From Maratus speciosus (lineage: Eukaryota > Arthropoda > Arachnida > Araneae > Salticidae): a DNA stretch of 64,000 nt. Each line of letters starts with the position of its first letter. Within the stretch, counting starts at the first letter, position 1. The notes beneath the pieces are model-generated. The model was not told the origin of the DNA, ran no database searches, and saw only the letters and a program-made list of their open reading frames with translations. The position numbers and the translations under genes were made by a program. The stretch spans positions 443,053,502-443,117,501 of the forward strand of contig OZ010794.1 in assembly GCA_963932465.1 (NCBI GenBank), in the 5' to 3' direction. Of this stretch, positions 39,601 through 51,600 are shown piece by piece.

Positions 39601-42600
39601 TATTATACCACATAGATAGACGGAGAAATGGTTTTTAAAAAATGAAGCTTTCTTTAAATAGCTCTGAAATTAAATTCCAAGTTACCATAATTTTATCATC
39701 AGCATTTTTGCTTATAATATCTAATAGTCTTCCCTTTTCGATTGTTTCCGAATCTTGTTGTGTTTGATAAATTTTTGAGGCTATATTAAACTAGTTTGTA
39801 ATTCAAAAAGTCACAATGAAAATTTTTCAATTTCCAGTCAATTGAATGTAGACAAATCAGCTTTTGTAAATTTGTATATTTTGTGTGATCTCACTGTACC
39901 TTCATTTAGAACCTCAATCAACGCTGTATCAAAATTATCCTTTCGCGTCCCATAGGTTCACCCGCCTTGACTTCTGTAGTATAAAGCCTGTTATAAGGTA
40001 TTCTGTGGGGATTTTACCCCTTTTTCTGTTAAATTATCATATTTATTCGAAAATTTTGTTCAAGTAAGAAAGAAAAAGTTCTCCTGAATAAATTTTCCTA
40101 TTCATTAATTAATTAGACAACACTTAAAAAAAAAAATGTCAGATACGTGACTCATGTACATACAAGTAGTTCCAAAATTCGACCGACAAATTCAGAGGCG
40201 TGGTAGTAGGCATCAAGAGGATGAAAAATTGCCATAAAACATGGAGTCGCAAATCACTTATTTAGTCACAAATACAGGATGTTTCATTGTAACTAAACTC
40301 TGGTTGATGGTAATAATTTCGAGAAAAATAAAACATTGCAATGAAAATGCAACAATATGTACCTTGTTTTGTGTGAAATGCGATAATATGATGAAAAGAT
40401 CTGAAAAAAACTGTTGCTCAAGCAATCGATGATATTATATGAACTGATAATCACAGTCCAAAATGCAGGGCGTGAAGTGCATACTGCTGCTGCATATAAT
40501 GCAAACTTTTACCACTTTTGTTTGGTGTTATCACAAAGTTATCGTCAACCCAAATGGAGTTAGGATGAAATACCCTGTATTTTTGATTAAATATGTGGTT
40601 TGTGATCCCATGTTCTGTGATAATTTTTCATCCTCTTCATGCCTACTATCATCCTTCTGAATTTGTCGGCCGAATTTTGGAACACCCTGTATATATGCAT
40701 TAATAAATAGCATTTGCAAATGAATTTTTCATTGATACGTCATACATACTACTCATATTACATGCAATTATTTTTTTACAGATATTTATTAAACCTATTT
40801 ATTGGCAGCTTTAGTATTCCATTTTCTGTTTAGAAGCTATTTTTCTTCTTCTCTATACATGATTTTTCAAAATTGTTTTCTCTTTAATGTAACATATAGG
40901 TATCAAAATTTTAGATAATTAAGCATTTTTATAATATCAACAAATCTTAGTTTAGTTTAAATTAAATTCTAATATGTTAATTGTTTTCTTAATATAAATA
41001 AATTATTATATGATAACAATGTTTTCCAAGAAATAAAATAAACATTTTACTTCATAACTTTAGGGTAATTTAGCCAGGCATTATGCTATTCATGATCCTG
41101 AAGCGACACAGACAGAAAAAGAAGCTGCTTTGAGGCTGGGTGAACCTAAAAATCCTGGTGAAGATCCAGATGGAGAAGAGGAGGATGCTGAATATTTCAA
41201 AAATTCAGATAAATCAGATCAAGAGGTTAACATACAATTTCAATTTATTAATAATTAAAAAAAAAAAAGTTTGTCATTTTAAAATTATGTTTTTTGCATG
41301 GTGTGTACAAATTTATTTTATCATACTACATTTTGTGATTTTATAAAGGTAGGGGCATTAGAAGTATGCAGGATTTCAGTCCTGGGGAAATCATTAAAGT
41401 CTATTTCTCAGGAATGCCTGTCAGTGACATTTTAGTATCAGGAGGAATTTGGGATGACTTGGAGCTCCTGGGGAGGTTTTCAGGAGCTTTGTGCTATATG
41501 GGAAAAAACAGAAATTTTTGGAACAGATGTGCAATTACAATATAAAGAATGCACTATAGGTTAAATGACACATTTGTTTACAACTGTGCATATTTTCTAT
41601 AACTTTTATCCTTAGCTATTACAATACAGCTACCAGTTCACCAAAATCTCTTTTGATTTTTGAGAAAATCATTGCAGAAAACTGTATTTTTAAGAAATTT
41701 CTTTGAAAATAATTTTACTCATTTCGGGGTGACCCATTGTAGATGGGTCCAAAGCCATGATCTTGATGGCTTCTGCTGTAATCAGACACCTGCACATATT
41801 ATGACTACAGTTGGATTAATTGTCAATGTATCGGTTAAATATTGATATTTTTAAATTATCTCAATAACAATATCTAAGCTCTGACTCTGGCAATATATAC
41901 CAATAACATATCTAAACTCTGATTCTGCTGATATAGCCCAAGAACATTTTTTTCCCCTGCTCTGTGACTTTGAACCTCGAGAAGAAGCGCCACATATTCT
42001 GTACTGATATTGCAATATCCTCTTCCATCGTTTCTTTCACCTGATCCTTTCATTTATTTGCTGCCCCGCTTCTTTGAAACCAGAATATCCTCCTCTCCTC
42101 TGTAAATGTATTAAGTTTATAAAAAATTGGTTTTGAGAAACGTAGACATTGAGATGTATGCAGCTTCATAATTGGGTCACTGGTGTAATAAAATCATACC
42201 ATTTGAATCTAGTATTATAAACTATCTGGTTGAAAACTGTAATGATACTTCTGCTGTTCAGAAAAAGTAAATAAAGAAACGTTTAAAACACCAAAAAATT
42301 CATCATATTTTGCATACTGATGTGATAGTATTCAGCATATTGTCATCAGTACCTAAATGAGCACCTTTGTCAGTAATCTACTGATACCATTAATGGAATA
42401 TTTCATGATATTTTTGCATTTTAACCATTGTTTTATTTACTTAAATTATTTGGTTATTTATTAAATTGGAGGGGGGAGGGGATGCTCTATTGACGCATGA
42501 CAAATTTTTCTTCAACAAACATTTAACTTTTGAACTTGGATTATTTATAGTCTAAAAGCTATGCATCTGTGTGTCACAAAATTGCTGTTAAAAGTATTCT

Positions 42601-45600
42601 GACTTTTTGGTATATTATTTTGTTAGTTCCAATTTTGGCTTAATCGAAATCCACATGTTCTTAAACTTAGCATTTGTCATTTTGTGTTCATAAATTTGGG
42701 AAGATTGAATCTTAATATTAGAGCTGGACGATATCAGAAATTTAATATCACAATATATCAAAAGGTCGCGGAAAAAAACGCGTATTTCGTCAAAGACTAG
42801 AGAAAATAACTGGAATTTCGACAAAAGATCTCGAATAAAGCGCAAATTTCGCCAGAGGATCGTGGAAAAAACGCGAATTGCATTAAAAGATCGCGAAAAT
42901 ACATGTGTTTTCATCAAAGAAACGCAAATTTCAACAAAAGATCGCAAAAAATTGCGAATTTCTACAAAGGATCACGTAGGGGTGATTCTGTTCCGAATTT
43001 TCCAAAAATTTAAGGCACTCATTTTGGAAAATTTTAAAAAATCGGTCACCAATCCGAAAATTCGGCCATAAAAAATCGCGAATTTCGGCAAATGGTCACC
43101 GAAAAAAAAAATTTTTTTGCCAATTGTTTTCAGAAAAATCTCCAATTTCGCCAAAGGATCGTGGAGAAAACGCAAATTACGTCAAGGAATCGCGGAAAAA
43201 ACGCAAATTTCGTCCAAGAAACGCGAAAAAACCCTATCTTTCGTCGAAAGATCACAAAAAAAAAAACAACGTACATTTCATGAAAAACCGAAAATTTCGT
43301 CAAAAGATCTCGAAAAACCCAAAATTTTGTCAAAAGATCACAAAAAACCGAAAATTTCGTCGAAAGATCGCGAAGAAAAAGGCAAATTTCGTCGAAAGAT
43401 TGTGAAAAAATGGCAAATTTCGTCAAAAAGCCACAGAAAAAACGCATAGTTAGTGCTGGGAGTGGATTCCCCCCCTTTCCCCTCTCTGCTGTAACTTTTC
43501 AGAAAATTTGAGGTGAATCATAGAAACAACTCGAATTTCTTCAAAGGAGCACGGAAAAAACACGAATTTCCTCAAAGGATCGCGAAAAAAGGGAAATTTC
43601 GTCGAAAGATTACGAAAAAAGACTAAATTTGTCAAAGGGCCTTGAAAAAAAAAACGCATAGCCAGTGCTGGAAGGGACCCCTTCCCCTATCTGCTGTAAT
43701 CTTTCAGAAAATTTGCTGTGAATTTTAGAATTTTTAAAATTCAAAATCACCCTTAAAAATTTCATCAACTATACGCTGAAAAAAATTACGAATTTCTTCA
43801 ATCTGTCATTGAAAAAAAATTGCAAATTTTAAGAATCCACTGGGGAAAAATACGACAGACGAACCACAAAATTCGTCCATTGGTCATCGTTAAAGAATGC
43901 ATATTTTGTCAATTTGTCGAAAAAATTGTGAAATCTGTCAGTTTGATGCCGATTTCATATATTGCCACAAACCAACCCCCCCCCCCCCCCAAAAAAAAAA
44001 AAAAAAAAAAAATATGTCATTCATAAAAATTGCAAATTTTTTCAATCAGTTAAAACTTCACCGAATCATATTAATTCCAAATTTTTCGCTGTGTAACAGA
44101 TTAAAAAAATTTTATTTCATTTTTTTTTAAATCCATTTAAAAAAAAAATCTTTTGTATTAAAAAAGTAAAAGTAAATTATCTAATCTTTATTTCAATTAT
44201 TTTTGTATGGATAAGTGCAAATTCTGTAAGGTTTGAGAATTCAGAGAATATGTATTAAAAAGTATAACTTGTAAAAAATTGTTCACAACTTCAGAAATGC
44301 TAATATTTGACTCCTGATGAGTGTTCAGAATTCCTAAAATTTAACTGGTTTACTCTTGTCTTCTACTCTTGTAGTGATACCATACCTTTTATTTTTTTAT
44401 TTTATTTTATTTTTCACTTAAAGAATAAAAATCAACACTAGATTAATTTTAACACAATTATTCTAATTGGTAAATAAATCATATTAGATGTAAATTTCTA
44501 ACTGGGCGAAAAATGTCCGGACCAGGATTTGAACCAGGGATCTCCTGGCTGAAGCCACCAGTGCTCTACCATCTGAGCTATCCCGGACGAATCTGGTAGA
44601 ACTTTTTTCACCCAGCTAACCTTAATGATTTATAGCATCTGGTTTGAAACCTGGTTCAGCTCAACATAATAAATCTCAGGTAATGGAACTCCAATACGGT
44701 AGAGCACTGGCGGCTTCAACCAGGAGATCCCTGGTTCGAATCCTGGTCTGGACATTTTTTGCCCAGTTGGAAATTTACATCTAATATGATTTACTTACCA
44801 ATTAGAATAATTGTGTTAAAATTAATCTAGTGTAATTACGTATCCAGCGATTTCTGGAGTTCCATTACCTGAGGTTTATTCTGTTGAGCTGAACCAGGTT
44901 TCAGACCAGATGCTATAATCATTAAGGTTAGCTGGGTGAAAAAAGTTCCACCAGATTCATCCGGGATAGCTCAGATGGTAGAGCAATGGTGGCTTCAGCC
45001 AGGAGATCCCTGGTTCGAATCCTGGTCCGGACATTTCTCGCCAAGTTGAAAATTTACATCTAATACAAAGGGTACTAGGAAAGTTTTGCAATATGAAGAA
45101 ACAAACAGTCGCAGGTGGCTGCTTGTGGTTGCGTGTTGACATAGATTCATACTTATGCACCTGCACGTAACCACAAGTCTGTAGGCTCAGTTATTCATTA
45201 GCTGTGATCGTGTGAAGTTCTTCCAGTGGTGTCCTGGTCACGAAGTGAGATAAGGGCAGTTTTGCGGTGTAACTTCGTGCGTGGTTTAAGCATAAACCAA
45301 TGCTTAGAAGAAATGACTCTTGCACTTGGTGATGATTGTTCACATCGTATGACTATACACAGGTGGTACAGAGAATTCCAAAGTGGAAATTTCTCTTTGG
45401 AGAACGCTGAAAGAGGGGGAAGGCCTCGAACATCAATTACGGAGGAAAACATTACTGCTGTGAGGAAAATACTTGATGAAGACAGACGAATAACTTACAA
45501 GCATGTAGAGGATACCTTGGGCCTAAATGCACCTGCAATTCATTCAATTATGCATGATCATTTGCACATCAAGAAACTGTGTTGTCTCTGTGTGCCACAT

Positions 45601-48600
45601 AGACTGACTGAGGAGCAGATGACACGAAATGTGACTTGGTGCTGGGAGATGCTAAAAATGTTTGGTAAAGGATAATCTCGATATCTGAACAGCATCGTGA
45701 CAGGTGACAAAACCTGGCTATACCATTAAAATGTGCCGACTAAGTCTCAAAACAAAATTTGGGTCTTTGATGATGAGGACACACTGCTAGCTGTCAGAAA
45801 ATCTCGATCTGTCAAAAAGAAAATGATAGCTGTATTTTTCAAATCGAGTGGGATTTTTGAGTGTATCGTTTTGGACGCACAGAAGACAGTTACTGCTAAG
45901 TGGTACAATGAACAGTGCCTACCTAAAGTCATAGAATCTAAGAAGAACCTGTGACCAAAGTCAAGAATGAACAAATGATTCCTCCATCAGGGCAAAACTC
46001 CGGCTCACAGGACCAAAGCCTGCACTGAATATTTGGCCACTACAGGACTGAAACTTCTTGAACACCCTCCTTACAGTCCAGATCTTGCCACCAGTGACTT
46101 CGTAATGTCCCCACATTTGAAACTGAAGCAGAAAGGGATTCGGTTTTCCAGTGATGAGGCACTTCTGAGGGCTTGGGATAGTGAGTGTTCCTTACTCCCA
46201 AGCGAAACTTGGCAGAGCTGGTTTAAGGACTGGTTTCGGCGTTTGGGGAACTGTATTGCTTGTAACGGAAATTACTTTGAAAAAGTTTTACAAATAAATC
46301 CGTATTGCAAAACGTTCCTAGTACCCTTTGTATAATAAAAATCAAGCTCTGTTTTCTTAACTTTTTATTATATATGAAATTTCTTCCCATGGTACCTTAC
46401 TAAGTTAAAACACATTTTTCTTTAAAAATTCTCTAATAATATCTTGAAAATGCCTGTTATAAAAATTCAAAGATTTGATAAGATTTCTTTCAAATAGATA
46501 ATCAATGGGGTGGCTATTTTCCTCATGTGTTATTCTACGCCATTTTTATGCATGTATCTAAACAGTCCTTGAATAGTGCTTGAAAAGTGCTTGAATTTTA
46601 TTTGTTCTCAAGTGTATGAACCATGGAATACAACATTGAAACATTTTTTGAAATATTAATCAAATGACATCTGGAAATAGTTTTATACTAATTGATTTTT
46701 TTTTTTTTTTTTTTTCATTGAGTAATATTCATTTTAAGCTGAAATACTGAGGCAGCTTATGTTAAATTCACTCGAAAAACATTCACTATATACCGGCAGA
46801 AAAAATAAGATCATAAATTCATTGGGCGCAGCAGAGGCAATTTCTAGACGTTAGTAGCTAGGAAATTCAACTCAAAAGCAACTAATGAAGAAGTAGAGAG
46901 GCTTTGCCATAGTAACGAAAAGCAAAAAGGCGAAGCTTATGTATTATGAAGCGTACCATTAGCGTACTCTGGTTGGTTGTTCTTGAGCCGAGCTTTCCAG
47001 CTCTTAAGCTACAATAGTATTCTTGACTCTGCACATATTTTAGCTCATGATATATCAAAGCCTTGGTACATATCAATAGGTCTAGACCATAGCAGCGGCG
47101 GAGTAACGAACGAGCAAGGAGCTTTATTCAGTAACGAAAGAGCAACAAAATATGCGGTAAATAACAGCAAATGTAGATAATGTATTGGGATATGAACAAA
47201 CAGAGATTATCACGGGAGGGGAATATTCTGCTCTGAATAGAGCGGGGCGTTGAATAATTGTGCTCGCTCAAGTAAGGGTTTGAGAAGGTATTTTGATATT
47301 GGTACGGAATATTTTGTGCTTTTTTTCATGGTTTAATGTTGCGGTACGGAAAGAAAAATGTTCTTAGGATTTATTGGTAGAGTCAGAACTTAGATATCGA
47401 TATTGGGATATATCATCAGTGGCAGAGCTTGGATATTGTTATTGTGATAATTAAAAAATATCAATATTTATTGATATATTGATAAATAATCCAACCCTAC
47501 TTGATATAATGAACTTGTGTTAATTTAGTGCATCGTTTGAAAAATCTGAGTCATCATGTTGTTATGGCGTTAATAGCAGTTATGCCAGTTTTCACAGCTT
47601 CGTGTGAGAGAGAGAGTTTTTTTCTCACATGAATCTGATAAGAAATAAATTATGAAACTGATTGGAAACAGAGTTTATAAAATTTAATAATGATTAATCT
47701 GAATAAAGGCATTTAAATAATTTTAAAACTAAAGACATTAAGTATGTAAATAGCCACAAGGTTAATGCATAAAATGTGCATTAGATTATTTTTATCCACT
47801 TAGAGTTAATTTTTTATTGAATGTATTTAAATTAAAATATACAGTTTTTTGTTTTTTTTTTGTTTTTTTTTTGTTTTTTTACACAGAACTTTTTTAGCCT
47901 AGCTCCTAACATTTCAAGAAAATTTTCATCATATATTACATAGTACATTTTGAGAAATATATATTTATGTTACATTTCAAAAGCTCCTATTGATATCTTA
48001 TTATCCTGGGCTTCATATTTTTAGGTTTAATGCCTATTAAATATTCATTGGTAGATTACTCTTCCAATTATTCATGCTTTCTTTACACTGAACTGTTTAT
48101 TTTAGCTTTAAGTAAAGTGGATAAACATTAGAAAATTATATTTGTGCTTATTATTGTACCATTTTTATTGATATAGGTTGTTGTTTTCGAAGTTATTCAA
48201 CTCCCATCTGCAAACAATGCTCATTCTAATGAACAGACTGTCACTATGCTTGATGGAAATACTTTAATGTTGAATGATGGTGATACTCAAGAATATTCTA
48301 TTATAGAGCCAGCAGGAGATTATGTGAATAACTTCTTTGGATATGATGACTCAGTATCTGATACAGAAGACATGGAAAATATTTCCTCGGTATCTTCTGG
48401 TATGAAAATACTGTTTAATCTATAAATAATTTTAAAGAAATAAAAGACTTTCAAGTGATTGTTCCTTAACTTAGTATACTTATATATACCTATTGCATGC
48501 CATTTGGCATAATTCAGTTCAGTTAGAGTGGTTTAACACAGCAAAGTGATTTTTGTGATTAACCTTTCATTGTTATTCATATTCAATTTTCATCCCAGTG

Positions 48601-51600
48601 TTGCCAAAAACACTATTTGACAAGTAGTTGATTTTATTAAAATTTTTAATACATCTCTATAAAGAAAAAAGAATCATTCCCGATACAATGATTATTTTAA
48701 AAACATATAGTAGTACTGTGTATCTTAACAGCATTTTCAAATTTCATGACATTTCATTTGGCCACTTTTAAAAATATTAGAAGGTATAATAATTTTTTTT
48801 TTTTTTTTTTTTTTTAAAGCAAAGCAGCCAGGCAGACAAACATAACAGTTTTAGATCCTAATGAAATTGGTACTGGAATACCAACAGGATGTATCTTTCC
48901 AATAAAAAAATAATTATGAAAATTTGAGCATTTTTTCTAAAGTTATGTGTGGATATACATTTACAGGGGTGGAAAATCTGCTTCAATTTTGATTTCCTGT
49001 TACAAAACTGACCTTTTTTTCTGCTCCAAAATTGGAAAGTTTGTTATTTACAAAATTATGATTAAAAAAAAGTTTATATGAACCTAATTTTTGCTTGGCA
49101 ACACACTACTATTATGATGCATGTAGCTAAGATATCATGAAAGTTGATGAAATTTATCTCTAACTGAATAATGGATTTTTCTATAGATTTGTTGTCTTAA
49201 ATTTCACTTTTTATAATATTTATTTCACATCTTAATCCAAAAAGAATCATTACTCCCAAATGCAGCTGGCATACCATCTCTGAAAAATAAGCATTATTGA
49301 AAAGATTTTCATCATTAAGGCTGTTTTGAAAGAAAATATTTTTACCTGCTCAAAAATGCAAAACATTCTGACACATTTGCAAATTTGTTTTAGATGTAAA
49401 AGTATGAAATTGGTAAGGCATGATTACTGGAGTAATTTGGACTAGAATAGTATTTTTCATTTTTGATAAATATCACATCTTGAGATATAAGTGATTTTTG
49501 AGTCATAAAGACCTTTCCAGGACTTGTAGCATCCTGGAATTCAATTTAAAATGCCCACTTTAATAACATTTAAAAAATATATCCTTTGTTTTTATCGAAA
49601 AATGGAAAACTCTATTTGATTTGAATGCTTCAACATCAGTTTGTCCTACTTCAAAATGCTTAAATTCTGATACAGAACTACAATTTATCCTGCTACAAAA
49701 ACGAATTTTTTTTTTTCCATCCTTGCATTAAAAAAAGAAAATAAAATGTTGTATAACCTATTTTGTTGGAAGTCAATTTTAAAATTTAAATGTTAAAAGT
49801 ACAGTAAGTTTATTTGTTAAAACAAATTGACTTTTTTTTGTATGGAAATATGAACCCTAAACTTTTTTCATTTATTTATTTCATCTCATTTTATTGTTTC
49901 ATTTTTATAACAGCTCAGCAATAAAATTTAATTCAGACATGTCAGAATTAAAATTAGACAGAGAACAGAAGTCCCACACATTTTTATAACAGTCTGTTTC
50001 TATTGGTGTGAGAATTTTGTGTGAATTTTTCTTATTCAATTTTATTTTAATTTTTTACTTTAAGAAATTTGTGAGTTTTGCTTCACCAGAAAGATTTAGC
50101 ATATCAAGATATTTATCTTCATATGTGCATACCACCAGAAATGTGGTTTAAAACCCCTATTTTTTGTTTATGTTATTTGTTTAAATTATTCTCAATGTCC
50201 TGTCAAGAAACACCTTCGAAATATTAAATGCTTCTATGTCATTTTATTATGTATTTGATAGCATTAGCATTAAGAATCTTTGTTTTATGTCATAAATTAA
50301 ATCTGTGTATGCCTAGTCATAGTACCAATTAAAAATTAATAATTTAATGAAATCAAGAAGTATTTTTACTTCATTTGCAGGTCAAATAAATACAAAACTT
50401 GTTACTGGATCACAAAATAAATCAATTGCTTCTGTTAAGAAACAAAAAAACTCAGTAGTATCCAGAAGATATCCAAGCAAAAAGCCTCGTATACTGAAAG
50501 GTATGCAGATTTTAATAATTTATTTTTATTTTATCCAAAGATATTTTTAAATTTACTTTTATCTATATATTTTTTAATTCCTCAATACTTTTTAATGAAA
50601 AATGTGACCACTGAAAAATTTTATTTGTGTTAGTAAAAAGTTATATATTTTATTGCCAAATTTCTCTGACAATATTTATTTTAAAGGGGCTGTTTAATAG
50701 CCTCTGCTTATTAACCAGGAGAAGACCCTTTAATTGCCTTCGAGGAGGACTTAAAGGAATCAACTGGGAGCGAAGACTTTAATGTCCAATCCGCACCTTC
50801 CACCGGTACAGCCTGTTAGTACCCTTGCCTAGTGCATGGGGAACGAACGCGGATGGGCTTCCTCCAACCCGCTTGGCCAGCGTGGAGGAATTTGGCCACC
50901 TACCCCCCTTATTTTACCATGAATTCACAAAATAAATCACAGCCCTTAATTCCCGACGGTCTGAATGTTCCTGGTTACGGCAGCGATCAGAAAGACATGA
51001 AGACAGAGGGTGCTAAGAATAACCGGGCTCGGCTAGGCTGCCATAAGTTGATGACCTTGGCTACGTATAATGGACGATCCCTATCTTCGGAAAATCGTTT
51101 CAGGAACTTGAAGAAGAATTAGAAAGAATCAACTGGGACATCTTAGGATTATGTGAAGTAAGAAGAAAAGGAGAAGAGAAGATAGATCTTGCCAGCGGAC
51201 ATGTATTATACTACAGAGGCACAGAAGATGGAAGAACAAGCGGTGTAGGATTTCTGATTCATAAAAGGTGGAAGAATCACATCGTAGAATATGATAGTGC
51301 ATCAGGTAGAGTTGCAAGGTTAGTAATACAAGTGTCCAGAAGATACAAGCTGCAAATTACCCAAGTTTATGCACCAACTACTGATGAAGAAGTTGAGGAT
51401 TTCTATGAAGAAGTAGCTTCAATGCATCAAAAGGGAAAATGCTACATAAAATTAATAATGGGAGACTGGAATGCTAGAATTGGGGAAAAAGAGAAAGGTG
51501 AGTTATCAGTAGGAAATCATGGATATGGGGTGCGAAATGAAAGAGGAAACAGATTGATTGAGTTTGCAGAATGTGAACAGTTGTATATCATGAATTCATT

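Larger units (their letters stand above)
42719..47499. mobile_element. hAT-like element, non-autonomous, enclosing a minisatellite, SINEs and a mariner
   Basis: The left end TAGAGCTGGACGATATC and the inverted right end TAGGGTTGGATTATTTATC are similar. Both are followed by ATATCAATATAT-like sequence, a pattern common to hAT elements with TAGGGCTGGGCGATAT ends. The flanks are CTTAATAT (42711-42718) and CTTGATAT (47500-47507), an 8-bp duplication with one mismatch, as hAT insertion makes. No hAT transposase is visible. The contents (minisatellite 42770-43870, SINE cluster 44435-45063, mariner 45066-46330) make up over half of its 4.78 kb. Confidence 0.6.

Noticed and set aside
42862..43449. Overlapping open frames of 60-110 codons on both strands near 43 kb
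   Set aside because: They arise from a short-period minisatellite without stops in several frames and show only repeated Lys/Phe-rich text.
44514..45032. Functional tRNA genes
   Set aside because: B box and acceptor pairing look good, but there is an extra base before the D stem, a T-stem mismatch, and no proper anticodon loop; the copies share SINE flanks.
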